This document shows, piece by piece, positions 1-8,416 of a DNA stretch of 64,000 nt. Within the stretch, counting starts at the first letter, position 1; the number at the start of each line of letters is the position of its first letter. The translations under genes and the position numbers were made by a program. The DNA is from an uncultured Sphingomonas sp. (GTDB taxonomy: Bacteria; Pseudomonadota; Alphaproteobacteria; Sphingomonadales; Sphingomonadaceae): NCBI GenBank assembly GCA_913776255.1, contig CAJYLV010000008.1:62001-126000 (forward strand), read 5' to 3'. The notes below the pieces were generated by a model that was given only the letters and a program-made list of their open reading frames with translations, was not told where the DNA came from and did no database searches.

Positions 1-966
1 GGCGATCGCGCGCCCGCGCGCGACGGTCGCGTCATGCTCGCTGCCGGCGTTCCAGCGCGACACCTCGTCACGCGCGGCGCCGATCCGTTCGAGCAGCAGC
101 TTGAGGTGGAATTGCGGATGCACCTCGATCGCGCGCGCGCGCAATCCGGTGACGGGATCGGGATCGTGCGGGCCGAGCGCCGTCCATTCCTCGTCGGGCA
201 GCATCAGATCGAGATCGGCGAACACCACCATCCCCTGCGGGAGTTCGGCCACGGTGCGGAGCAGCCGCGCCACCGCGGGGGCGGAATCGGTGATCCCGGC
301 GGCGCAGACGAACGTGTCCGGGGGCGCGGCGCGCCAGCGCGCAGCCTGCTGGTCGAGCAGGCGGATGCGGCGCTCGGCGGCGTCGATCGCGCCCAGCCGG
401 TCACGCTCGGCCGGCCAGCGGTCGAGCAGGATCCGGAACAGCCGGAGCGCGGTTTCCCAATGATCCGACAGCCCCTCGCCGGGATCGATCGCGGCGAGCC
501 GTGCCGGCGGCACTTCCTCGACGATCAGCTGGTCGAGCGTCGCGGCGAGATCGCCCGCGAGCCGCACCGCTTCCGCGGCATCAACCGGGCGTCCGGCAGC
601 GGCGCGCTCCTCCTCGACCAGCCGCGCGAGGATCATCCGCCGTTGCAGCGGATCGATCGCCGGGGGCAGCGGCGGCGTGGCGTCGGCCGGGTCGAGCGCG
701 GCGCCGACCCCGGCGTCCAGCTCCTCGCCGCTCAGCGCGACGATCCGCGGCAACAGCAGCGCGCCGCCGCTCGCGCGCACGAACGCCTCGCGCACCGCCA
801 ATCCGCCGCGATTGTTGGGCACCAGCACTGTCCCGCGCGCCAGCGCCAGCCGATCGCCGCCGAACCGGCGCAACAGGCCCGCGACCAAGGCGTCGGCGAA
901 GGCACGATGCGCCGGAATGGTATAGAGCCGCAGGCCCCGCTCGGCCGGCGGGACGGCGTCAGCCAT
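1..966 (-). CDS. addB: Double-strand break repair protein AddB, N-terminal part (runs off the window)
   Basis: AddB is the partner of AddA in the helicase-nuclease that resects DNA double-strand breaks in alphaproteobacteria. I read 322 codons without a stop from the ATG at 966 down to base 1. The start is MADAVPPAERGLRLYT, followed by LVPNNRGGLAVREAF, which fits the alphaproteobacterial AddB N-terminus (UvrD-like inactivated helicase domain). The family is close to 1000 residues, so about two thirds, including the nuclease domain, lies outside. Its ATG overlaps the stop of the upstream nucleotidyltransferase by 8 bases, so it is probably translated from the same mRNA. addA would be expected just beyond base 1. 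The family call rests on N-terminal similarity only. Confidence 0.85.
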   Translation of the reverse strand, partial: MADAVPPAERGLRLYTIPAHRAFADALVAGLLRRFGGDRLALARGTVLVPNNRGGLAVREAFVRASGGALLLPRIVALSGEELDAGVGAALDPADATPPLPPAIDPLQRRMILARLVEEERAAAGRPVDAAEAVRLAGDLAATLDQLIVEEVPPARLAAIDPGEGLSDHWETALRLFRILLDRWPAERDRLGAIDAAERRIRLLDQQAARWRAAPPDTFVCAAGITDSAPAVARLLRTVAELPQGMVVFADLDLMLPDEEWTALGPHDPDPVTGLRARAIEVHPQFHLKLLLERIGAARDEVSRWNAGSEHDATVARGRAIA

Positions 967-1714
967 CCGCGAGCAGCGCCTCGGTCCGCGCGATCGCCCC
1001 CGGTACGTTCACCTCGGACCACAGCCCCTGATGAACGAGCCCGTAGGCGCGCCCCGCCTCGATCGCGCGGTTCCAGAAGAGGTTGGTCGAGAACGGTCCT
1101 TCCGGCCAGTCGCGGATCAGCCGCGGCGAGACGATCTGCACGCCGGTGAACACGAACGGCGCGACCCGGCCCGGCTTGCGCCGCCCGCTGATCCGCCCGT
1201 CGGCGGCGAGATGGAAATCGCCCTGCCCGGTGTGGTTGTGCGCGCGGGCGTAGGGGACCATCAGCAGCAAGGCATCCATCGTCGCATCGTCCCAGCGGTC
1301 GGCGAGCTGGCGGATCGCGTCGGTCGGGCCATCGAGCCAAAGATTGTCGCCGTTGACGACGACGAACGGTTCGTCGCCGAGCAGCGGCAGCGCGCGGACG
1401 AGACCGCCGCCGGTTTCGAGCAGCTGCGCGCGCTCGTCGGAGACGATCACCTCGATATCATGGACGCGGTGGCGCAGGTGCGCCTCGAGCGCGTCGGCGA
1501 GATAATGGACGTTGACCACCGCCCGCTCCACACCGGCGGCCCGCAGCCGGTCGAAGACATGATCGATCAGCGCCCGCCCGCGTACCTCGACCAGCGGCTT
1601 GGGGCGCGTAGCGGTCAGCGGCCGCATCCGCTTGCCGACCCCGGCCGCCATCACCATCGCGGTGCGGGGCACGCGCGAGCCGGGATCGGGGCGGATGTAG
1701 CGCGGCCGGGTCAT
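959..1714 (-). CDS. murU: MurU-like nucleotidyltransferase (N-acetylmuramate-1-phosphate uridylyltransferase)
   Basis: A 251-residue nucleotidyltransferase of the GT-A sugar-phosphate type. The signature AAGVGKRMRPLTATRPKPL near the N-terminus is the nucleotide-binding loop, and VVNGDNLW carries the metal-binding Asp. MurU transfers UMP to MurNAc-1-phosphate, giving UDP-MurNAc and bypassing de novo synthesis during peptidoglycan recycling. The gene overlaps the upstream amgK-like kinase by ATGA, which is the expected two-enzyme pairing. I chose the ATG at 1714 because of that overlap; an in-frame start 15 codons upstream is poorly conserved-looking. The family also includes mannose-1-phosphate guanylyltransferases, so specificity is inferred from the neighbour. 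Confidence 0.82.
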   Translation of the reverse strand: MTRPRYIRPDPGSRVPRTAMVMAAGVGKRMRPLTATRPKPLVEVRGRALIDHVFDRLRAAGVERAVVNVHYLADALEAHLRHRVHDIEVIVSDERAQLLETGGGLVRALPLLGDEPFVVVNGDNLWLDGPTDAIRQLADRWDDATMDALLLMVPYARAHNHTGQGDFHLAADGRISGRRKPGRVAPFVFTGVQIVSPRLIRDWPEGPFSTNLFWNRAIEAGRAYGLVHQGLWSEVNVPGAIARTEALLADG

Positions 1715-2703
1715 GCCACCCCTCGCGCGTCGGCGAGCACCAGGGGATCGCCGCGCCACTCGGGCGGCAAATTCTCGTCGAACCAGCGCGCGACCGGCGC
1801 CAGCACCGGGTCGGTCAGATCGCGTTCCAGATACGCCCAGACGCGCGGGCAGAGCGCGGCGTAGCGCGGCTTGCCATCACGCTTCCACAGTCGCGCGAAG
1901 ATGCCGAGGATCTTGGCATTCCGTTGCGCACCGAGCACGTGATAGGCGCGCACGAACGCGTCGCCCTCACCGGTCGCGTCACGATAGCGCACGAGCATCG
2001 CCTCCTCAATCGACGGATCGACGTCGCGGCGGGCATCCTGGAGGAGCGAGACGAGGTCATAGGCGGCGTGCCCGGCCAGCGCGTCCTGGAAGTCGAGCAG
2101 GCCAAGCGTCCGCTCCGCCCCGACCAGCATCAGGTTCTCGGCATGATAGTCGCGCAACACCGTCACCGGCGTGGCATCCTCGACATGGTGGAGCACCGCG
2201 TCCCATGCCGCGCGATACCCGTCCGCATCCACCGACGCGCCGACCGCGGGGCAATACCATTCGACCAGCAACGCGGCTTCACGCTGCAACTCGGCGCGGT
2301 CATAGGCTCGCCACGGTCCCGCCGGCTTGGTCCGCAATGCCACCAGCAGATCGACGGCCGCCTCGTAGAGCGCGATGGCCGCGTCGCCGTCGGCATCGGC
2401 GGTTTCGCGCAGGCGAACGTCGCCGAAATCCTCGAGCAGCACCAGGCCGCGTTCGAGATCGACCGCATGGATGGCGGGCGCGGCAAAGGCGTGTTCGGCC
2501 AGCCATGCGGCGACCGCGAGGAACGGTCGCGAGTCTTCCTGCGGTGGGGGCGCATCCATCAGGATCGCGCGGCGCGTGCCGGCGTGAACGCGGAAATAGC
2601 GGCGGAACGAGGCATCGCCGGCGAGCGGCTCGATACGTGCGCCGCTCCATCCGTGTGCGTCGAGAAAGGCCGGCGCATCCGCCGGCGGAATCATCGTGGC
2701 CAT
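1711..2703 (-). CDS. amgK: AmgK-like sugar kinase (N-acetylmuramate/N-acetylglucosamine anomeric kinase)
   Basis: A 330-residue aminoglycoside-phosphotransferase-fold kinase. The catalytic loop reads RDYHAENLML (Asp and Asn of the Brenner motif) and the metal-binding segment is GLLDFQDALAGHAAYD. AmgK phosphorylates the anomeric carbon of MurNAc or GlcNAc released from muropeptides; MurU then makes UDP-MurNAc. The murU-like gene follows directly with an ATGA overlap. The start could be the ATG at 2703 or at 2694; the latter overlaps the tsaE stop as ATGA and removes three residues. Other aminoglycoside phosphotransferase relatives cannot be excluded by sequence alone, but the pairing with murU is strong. 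Confidence 0.82.
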   Translation of the reverse strand: MATMIPPADAPAFLDAHGWSGARIEPLAGDASFRRYFRVHAGTRRAILMDAPPPQEDSRPFLAVAAWLAEHAFAAPAIHAVDLERGLVLLEDFGDVRLRETADADGDAAIALYEAAVDLLVALRTKPAGPWRAYDRAELQREAALLVEWYCPAVGASVDADGYRAAWDAVLHHVEDATPVTVLRDYHAENLMLVGAERTLGLLDFQDALAGHAAYDLVSLLQDARRDVDPSIEEAMLVRYRDATGEGDAFVRAYHVLGAQRNAKILGIFARLWKRDGKPRYAALCPRVWAYLERDLTDPVLAPVARWFDENLPPEWRGDPLVLADARGVA

Positions 2704-3146
2704 CGCCCGTCCCAAGCGTCGGGCGCCGCCCAAGTCAAGCGACGCGCGCCATCCGGCGCCATTGCGATGTCGAGCGCGAGCGCATCCGGCCAGCGCCCGA
2801 CGCCCGCGCGTTCGGGCCATTCGACCAGCAACGCCGCCTCGTGCCGCGCCTCCTCCAGCCCCAGCTCGTCGATCTCGGCCGGATCATCGATGCGGTAGAG
2901 ATCGATGTGGAGCACCGGCAGCCGCACCTCGGGCGGATCATAGGGCTGCACGATCGCGAACGTCGGGCTCGGCGCCTCCTCGGCCAGCCCGAGCGCGGCG
3001 AGCACCCCGCGCGCCAGGCTCGTCTTGCCCGCGCCCAGCCCGCCGGTCAGCGTCACGACGTCGCCGGCGCGCAGCACGTCCGCAAGCCGTGCGCCGGCCC
3101 GCGCCGTCGCCGCGACATCCGCCAGCCGCTCCTCGCCGCGCCTCAT
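2691..3146 (-). CDS. tsaE: tRNA threonylcarbamoyladenosine biosynthesis ATPase TsaE
   Basis: A 151-residue P-loop ATPase. The Walker A motif is GGLGAGKTSLARG, and the conserved segments PSPTFAIVQPY and HIDLYRI match TsaE (YjeE). TsaE works with TsaB and TsaD to make t6A at position 37 of ANN-decoding tRNAs and is usually essential. It overlaps the upstream divL stop by ATGA and is followed by amgK with almost no gap, so divL-tsaE-amgK-murU-addB looks like one transcription unit. Length is normal for the family. Confidence 0.93.
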   Translation of the reverse strand: MRRGEERLADVAATARAGARLADVLRAGDVVTLTGGLGAGKTSLARGVLAALGLAEEAPSPTFAIVQPYDPPEVRLPVLHIDLYRIDDPAEIDELGLEEARHEAALLVEWPERAGVGRWPDALALDIAMAPDGARRLTWAAPDAWDGRWPR

Positions 3147-5479
3147 CGCCGCGGCAGATCCACGGTGACGGTGGTGCCGGTTTCCGGCGTGCTGTGCAGC
3201 ACGATCGTCCCGCCGTGCGCCTCGACGAACTGCTTGGCGAGCGGCAGCCCCAGCCCCAGCGCGCGTTCGCCGGCCGCAGATCCGCCCTCGCCCGCAAAGC
3301 GATCGAAGGCGCGCGCCACCTGCTCCTCGGTCATGCCGGGGCCGCTGTCGGAGACCACGATCCGGGCGCCACGCGCATTGCCGTCGACCGTCAGCGCGAC
3401 GCGGCCATGCTCGGGCGCCGCGCCGATCGCACGCCGCAGCAGATGCTCGACCACCTCGCGGATGCGGCGCGCATCGCCGGTCAGCCGCCCGGCCGAGCGC
3501 TGCACCTCGACCGCGAGATCGACATGATGCCGCCGCGCGCTCGCGCGCAACGCGTCGACGGCGGCCCGCGCCACTGCCGCCACGTCGATGTCGGCGCGCT
3601 CCAGCGGCCGGGCGCCGCTGTCGGTCGACGTCAGGTCGAGCACGTCGTCGATCAGCAATCCCAGCCGGTCGACCGAGTCGAGGATCGCGTCGAGGTAGGC
3701 GATCGCGTCCGGCGACAGTTCGCCGGCATAGCCGCCATGCAGCATCTCGGCGAAACCGCTGATCGAGGTCAGAGGGGTGCGCAGCTCATAGCTCATGTTC
3801 GCCACGAACGCGGTCTTCACCTGATCGGCCGCCTCCAGCGCGTCGTTGCGCTCGCGCAGCGCCTGCTCCATCGCCCGGCTGTCGCTGATGTCGAGCATCG
3901 TGAAAAGCGCATTGCCGTCGGGCAAGGGCACCGCGGCGAACTCGAACTGTCGTCCGTCCGCCAGCGCGATGTGCCCCGCACGCTGCTGGCGCTCGATCGT
4001 CGCGGTGCGCACCAGCTCGGCGATCGAGCGCGCGCGACGCGGATTCGACAGCTTGGCGGCGACCTTCTCGGCGATCACGTCGACGCGCGGGTGGCCGGTC
4101 AGGAAGTCCTCGTCGAGGTCCCACAGCGCGCGGAAGCGGTTGTTCCAGAGCTGCAGCCGACCGTCTGCCGAGAAGACGCCCAGCGCCTCGAACAGATTGT
4201 CGAACGTCGCGGTGCGGACGCGCAGCAACGTGTCGCGCGCGCTGGCCAGCTGAACCTGCTCGGTCCGGTCCTCGAAGAAGACCATCAGACCGCCGTCGGG
4301 GATCGGCTGTGCCACGACGCGCAAATGCGTGCCGCCGGGCAGGTGCCAGTTTTCCTCGACCGCGGTGTCGGCGTTGACGAACCAGCCGCGCCGCTCGGCC
4401 TTCCAGCCCGGAAAGTCGCGCACCTCGGGCACGCGATTGGCCTCGCGCATCCGCTCCAGCACCCGGTCGAACTCCGGCCGGTCGGCGAGCCATTCCAGCC
4501 GCATCGCGAACATGCGCCGGAACGGCTGGTTGCAGAACACCAGGCTGCGGTCGCCACCGAATTGCGCCACGCCCGCCGACAACCGGTCGAGCATCGCACG
4601 CTGCGCGTCGGCGAACCGGCGTTCGCGCGCATGGCTCTGCTCCAGCTCCTCGATGTCGATCGCATAGCCGGCGACCCCGCCGACCGGCAGCGGGACGTCG
4701 TGGATGCGCAGCGAGCGCCGCGCGCCGCCGATCGTCGCCGGCAACACACGCTGCTGCGGCCGCCCCTCGTCGCGCGCCAGCGCCGCGCCCGCGGTCGGGC
4801 TGCCCTGCCCCGATCCGTCGACCAGCTCCAGCCCCCGTCCGACCACTTCGGCGGCATCGCTGCCCTCGACCGCCGTCACATAGGCCGAATTGACCATCGC
4901 CAGCTGGAGATCGCCGTCGCGATACCACATCGGCAGCGGCGCGGCCTCCACCAGCCCGGTCAAGGCGTCGAAGGCGTCCGAAAGGTCATCGAAGTCGGCG
5001 CGCAGGCGGCGCATCTCGCCCTCGCTGGCGGTCGAATCGTAGAACCACAGGATCACGGCGTCGCCGCGCCGGTCTCCCTGCACGGTCAACGTGCGCCCGC
5101 CGTCGCGCGCGTGGATCGTATGCGTGAAGTTCCGCGCCGATCGCTGACAGGACGAAAGCCCATGCGACAGCGCCTGCGCCTCGCTGGGGTGCAGCCCCCA
5201 GCCCGCCGCCTCGACTTCCTGGAGATAGCCGGGGATGTCGCTGAACCCCAGCCAGTCCGCGACGCGCCGTGCCATCTCGACCCGGCCATCGGGGAGCACC
5301 ACCATCGGCTGCATCGGCGCGGCGGCCAGCAGCGTCTCGATCGTCTCGCGCTCGCGGACCGCATCGACCGCCCCGGCGCGGGCGCGCAACCCCATCGCGA
5401 TCAGCACGACGCCCGCCAGCACGAGCAGCAACACCACCGCCCCGATCGTGACCGCGATCCCCGGCGTGAACGGGGTCAT
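3143..5479 (-). CDS. divL: DivL-like PAS tyrosine pseudo-histidine kinase
   Basis: A 778-residue membrane-anchored PAS sensor protein. One transmembrane helix lies at about residues 8-30, then several PAS-like segments to about 540, a dimerisation/phosphoacceptor helix near 555-620 and a HATPase domain to the C-terminus. The acceptor motif reads MSYELRTPLTSISGF: Tyr564 (codon TAT at 3788-3790) replaces the phosphoacceptor His. The N-box is degenerate (HLLRRAIGAAP), while the G boxes DSGPGM and ALGLGLPLA remain. Caulobacter DivL has the same His-to-Tyr change, a similar length (about 770 residues) and several PAS domains; there it controls CckA and the cell-cycle regulator CtrA. The tsaE neighbour overlaps by ATGA. 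The DivL assignment is inferred from these traits. Confidence 0.82.
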   Translation of the reverse strand: MTPFTPGIAVTIGAVVLLLVLAGVVLIAMGLRARAGAVDAVRERETIETLLAAAPMQPMVVLPDGRVEMARRVADWLGFSDIPGYLQEVEAAGWGLHPSEAQALSHGLSSCQRSARNFTHTIHARDGGRTLTVQGDRRGDAVILWFYDSTASEGEMRRLRADFDDLSDAFDALTGLVEAAPLPMWYRDGDLQLAMVNSAYVTAVEGSDAAEVVGRGLELVDGSGQGSPTAGAALARDEGRPQQRVLPATIGGARRSLRIHDVPLPVGGVAGYAIDIEELEQSHARERRFADAQRAMLDRLSAGVAQFGGDRSLVFCNQPFRRMFAMRLEWLADRPEFDRVLERMREANRVPEVRDFPGWKAERRGWFVNADTAVEENWHLPGGTHLRVVAQPIPDGGLMVFFEDRTEQVQLASARDTLLRVRTATFDNLFEALGVFSADGRLQLWNNRFRALWDLDEDFLTGHPRVDVIAEKVAAKLSNPRRARSIAELVRTATIERQQRAGHIALADGRQFEFAAVPLPDGNALFTMLDISDSRAMEQALRERNDALEAADQVKTAFVANMSYELRTPLTSISGFAEMLHGGYAGELSPDAIAYLDAILDSVDRLGLLIDDVLDLTSTDSGARPLERADIDVAAVARAAVDALRASARRHHVDLAVEVQRSAGRLTGDARRIREVVEHLLRRAIGAAPEHGRVALTVDGNARGARIVVSDSGPGMTEEQVARAFDRFAGEGGSAAGERALGLGLPLAKQFVEAHGGTIVLHSTPETGTTVTVDLPRR

Positions 5480-5558
5480 AGAGCGTGCGAGATCCGCGAC
5501 ATGCCGCTTGTCTAGGGTCGGCGCTCCTCACCGGCAAGCGGCGTGGCCGCCGGGCACG

Positions 5559-5586
5559 AAAAAGGGCGAGGCCAGCGGCCCCGCCC
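5559..5586 (-). terminator. Rho-independent terminator after ahcY
   Basis: On the minus strand, a 10-bp stem GGGCGGGGCC / GGCCTCGCCC (one G-T pair) with loop GCT is followed by five T. It lies 27 bases past the ahcY stop and before divL, so it probably separates the ahcY transcript from the divL-tsaE-amgK unit. Confidence 0.85.
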
Positions 5587-5612
5587 TCCGTTCGCCGTCG
5601 CCGAGCCGGCGA

Positions 5613-7034
5613 TCAGTAGCGATAGTGATCCGGCTTGAACGGCCCTTCGACCGGCACGCCGATGTAGCCGGCCTGCTTCGGAGTCAGCTTCGACAGCTGA
5701 ACGCCGAGCTTCTCGAGGTGCAGCGCCGCGACCTTCTCGTCGAGGTGCTTCGGCAGGACATAGACCTCGTTCTTGTAGTTCTCGGACTTGGTCCACAGCT
5801 CGATCTGCGCCAGCGTCTGGTTGGTGAACGACGCCGACATCACGAACGACGGGTGGCCGGTCGCGCAGCCGAGGTTCACCAGACGCCCCTTGGCGAGGAT
5901 GATGATCTGCTTGCCGTCCGGGAACTTCACCAGATCGGTGCCCGGCTTCACTTCGGTCCACTCATAGTTGCTGAGCGCCGCGATCTGGATCTCGCTGTCG
6001 AAGTGGCCGATGTTGCACACGATCGACATCGGCTTCATCGCCTTCATGTGATCGGCGGTGATGACGTCGGCGTTGCCGGTCGCGGTGCAGAAGATGTCGG
6101 CGCGCTTCACCGCCTCGTCCATCGTCACGACCTCGAAGCCCTCCATCGCCGCCTGCAGCGCGCAGATCGGATCGATCTCGGTGACCAGCACGCGCGCGCC
6201 GCCGTTGCGCAGCGACTGCGCCGAGCCCTTGCCGACGTCGCCGAAGCCCGCGACGCACGCGACCTTGCCGGCCAGCATCACGTCGGTGGCACGGCGGATC
6301 GCGTCGACAAGCGATTCCTTGCAGCCGTAGAGGTTGTCGAACTTCGACTTGGTGACCGAGTCGTTGACGTTGATCGCCGGGAACGGCAGCTCGCCCTTCT
6401 TCGCGATCTCGTACAGGCGGTGGACGCCGGTGGTGGTTTCTTCCGAAACGCCCTTCAGGTTCTTGACCGTCTGCGTCAGGTAGCCCGGATATTTGGCGAC
6501 GAACGCCTTGACCGACCGCTGGAACTCGACCTCTTCGTCATTCTCCGGCTCGCCGAAGGTCGCGCCCGCTTCCAGCTTCGCGCCCCACAGCGCGAACATC
6601 GTCGCGTCGCCGCCGTCGTCGAGGATGATGTTGGCGGTGGTGCCGTCGGTGTCGGCGCCCCAGTTGAAGATGTCGCCGACATAATCCCAATATTCGGCGA
6701 GCGTCTCGCCCTTCACTGCGAACACCGGAATGCCGGCAGCGGCGATGGCGGCGGCGGCATGGTCCTGCGTCGAGAAGATGTTGCAGGTTGCCCAGCGCAC
6801 GTCGGCGCCCAGCGCGACCAGCGTCTCGATCAGCACCGCGGTCTGAATCGTCATGTGCAGCGAGCCGGTGATGCGCGCGCCCTTCAGCGGCTGCGACGCG
6901 CCATACTCGTCGCGCAGCGCCATCAGGCCGGGCATCTCGGTTTCGGCGATGTTGATCTCGGCGCGGCCGAAGTCGGCGAGGCCGATGTCCTTGATGACGT
7001 AGTCGTTGTTCTCGAGCACGGGGGCGGTTGCCAC
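5613..7034 (-). CDS. ahcY: Adenosylhomocysteinase
   Basis: AhcY cleaves S-adenosylhomocysteine to adenosine and homocysteine, removing the product inhibitor of methyltransferases. The NAD-binding loop is [14 protein letters not shown], the substrate region includes [13 protein letters not shown] with the conserved Lys, and the protein ends in HYRY as AhcY does. I place the start at the GTG at 7034 (473 residues) because GGAG lies about 8 bases upstream; the longer ATG at 7091 would add 19 residues unlike the family. An AT-rich palindrome about 95 bases upstream is a candidate operator, and a strong terminator follows the gene. Confidence 0.96.
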   Translation of the reverse strand: MATAPVLENNDYVIKDIGLADFGRAEINIAETEMPGLMALRDEYGASQPLKGARITGSLHMTIQTAVLIETLVALGADVRWATCNIFSTQDHAAAAIAAAGIPVFAVKGETLAEYWDYVGDIFNWGADTDGTTANIILDDGGDATMFALWGAKLEAGATFGEPENDEEVEFQRSVKAFVAKYPGYLTQTVKNLKGVSEETTTGVHRLYEIAKKGELPFPAINVNDSVTKSKFDNLYGCKESLVDAIRRATDVMLAGKVACVAGFGDVGKGSAQSLRNGGARVLVTEIDPICALQAAMEGFEVVTMDEAVKRADIFCTATGNADVITADHMKAMKPMSIVCNIGHFDSEIQIAALSNYEWTEVKPGTDLVKFPDGKQIIILAKGRLVNLGCATGHPSFVMSASFTNQTLAQIELWTKSENYKNEVYVLPKHLDEKVAALHLEKLGVQLSKLTPKQAGYIGVPVEGPFKPDHYRY

Positions 7035-7126
7035 GGCGTTGTCTCCACTCAGATGAGGCCGACCAAGGCGTGCTCCCACACCGATCGGCATCCGCGCGCC
7101 TTAGCCGCGATCGCCGTCCGGATCAA

Positions 7127-7146
7127 ATATAAAGGTATCTTTATAT
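7127..7146. promoter_or_regulatory. AT-rich palindromic candidate operator upstream of ahcY
   Basis: A perfect inverted repeat, ATATAAAG and CTTTATAT separated by GTAT, stands out in very GC-rich DNA, between the ahcY start and the yqgE stop. From memory it resembles the palindromic operators of SahR-type (ArsR-family) regulators of the S-adenosylmethionine cycle, and ahcY is a core target of that regulon. The identity of the binding protein is inference; no regulator gene is in the window. Confidence 0.6.
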
Positions 7147-7209
7147 GTGATCTCCGCACGCCCGGGGTCCCGATCTCGCCGGCCGCTCACGCGGCGGAAC
7201 GCGGCGCGA

Positions 7210-7770
7210 TCAGCTATGCCCGCTCTGGCTCGACAGCAGCCGCGGATCGACGCCCGCCGCGACGAAACCCCGCGTCCAGCGCTCCTCGACCGGGGTATCG
7301 AACAGCATGTCGGTGTCATCGCAGACGTTCAACCAGCCGTGCCGCGTCAGCTCCGCTTCCAGCTGCCCCGGCCCCCAGCCGGCATAGCCGAGCGCGACCA
7401 GCCAATGCGACGGCCCCGTCCCCGCCGCGATCGCGCGCAACACGTCGAGCGTCCCGGACAGCCGCCAGCGCGCGGCGACGTCGAGCGTGTCCTGCCCACC
7501 CCAATCGTCCGAATGCAGCACGAACCCGCGCCTCGGCTCGACCGGACCGCCGAAATGCACCGGCGCGTCGGGCGCCACCCCCGGGGCGATCTCGAGCTGC
7601 TCCAATACCTCATGCAGGCCAAGGCCGTTGACGACGGCACCGACGCCGATCCCCAGCGCGCCCTGTTCGTCGTGGCTGCACATCGCGATCACCGAATGGT
7701 CGAATCGCGCGTCGCCGATGCCCGGCATCGCGAGCAGGAACTGCCCGGTGAGATAGGTCGCTTGCTCCAT
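7210..7770 (-). CDS. YqgE/AlgH family protein
   Basis: A 186-residue protein with the family start YLTGQFLLAMPGIGDARFDHSV and the internal motif LGYAGWGPGQLEAEL. Members are about 185-200 residues; AlgH was named in Pseudomonas alginate regulation, but the biochemical role is not settled. It has no signal peptide or membrane segment, so it is cytosolic. It lies upstream of ahcY on the same strand but is separated from it by the palindrome region, and it is divergent from the peroxiredoxin gene. Confidence 0.9.
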   Translation of the reverse strand: MEQATYLTGQFLLAMPGIGDARFDHSVIAMCSHDEQGALGIGVGAVVNGLGLHEVLEQLEIAPGVAPDAPVHFGGPVEPRRGFVLHSDDWGGQDTLDVAARWRLSGTLDVLRAIAAGTGPSHWLVALGYAGWGPGQLEAELTRHGWLNVCDDTDMLFDTPVEERWTRGFVAAGVDPRLLSSQSGHS

Positions 7771-7866
7771 GCCCGTGATCTAGGCGTTCGAGGCCCGCTT
7801 GCCAAAGCTTGAAATCGCCTCGCGCAGCCGCCATCGCTGCGCGGCAATCCAACCGGAGTTACCCTT

Positions 7867-8346
7867 ATGGCTATCGGCGTCGGCGATTCCCTTCCCTCCG
7901 TCCAGCTCGTCAAGCTCACCCACGACGGCCGCGAACCGATTAACACCGCGGACTATTTCAACGGCCGCCGCGTCGCGTTGTTCGCGGTGCCCGGCGCCTA
8001 CACGCCGACCTGCTCGGCGCAACATCTGCCGGGCTTCGTGAAGAACGCCGACGCGTTGAAGGCGAAGGGGATCGACGAGATCGCCTGCACCGCGGTCAAC
8101 GACCCGTTCGTGCTGGAAGCATGGGCGAAGGCCAATGACGCGCAGGGTATCACGATGCTGGCCGACGGCAACGCCGATTTCGCGACCGCGCTCGGGCTCG
8201 ACATGGACGGCACCAAGTTCGGGATGGGTCGCCGCAGCCAGCGCTACGCAATGGTCGTCAACGACGGCGTCGTCGAGTCGCTGCATGTCGAGGCGCCCGG
8301 CGAGTTCCGCGTCAGCTCCGCCGATCACCTCCTCGAAACGCTGTAA
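7867..8346 (+). CDS. Peroxiredoxin (Prx5/thiol peroxidase type)
   Basis: A 159-residue peroxiredoxin. The motif PGAYTPTCSAQHLPGF contains the peroxidatic Cys49, and a second Cys at 74 in EIACTAVNDPF matches the Prx5 group. Such enzymes reduce hydrogen peroxide and organic hydroperoxides with glutathione/glutaredoxin or thioredoxin. The ATG at 7867 follows an intergenic stretch of about 95 bases shared with divergent yqgE. It sits alone; amn starts 70 bases downstream. Confidence 0.93.
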   Translation: MAIGVGDSLPSVQLVKLTHDGREPINTADYFNGRRVALFAVPGAYTPTCSAQHLPGFVKNADALKAKGIDEIACTAVNDPFVLEAWAKANDAQGITMLADGNADFATALGLDMDGTKFGMGRRSQRYAMVVNDGVVESLHVEAPGEFRVSSADHLLETL

Positions 8347-8416
8347 GGTCCCGGCGCCCCGTCGTTTGTCGGCGGGGCGACTTGCCGCGGTCATACGGAC
8401 TATGTAACCGTCCGTC

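Noticed and set aside
2696..5515. A 939-codon frame on the plus strand opposite tsaE and divL
   Set aside because: Its composition (Arg, Ala, Gln, His) mirrors the coding strand; it spans two well-supported genes and has no domain signature.
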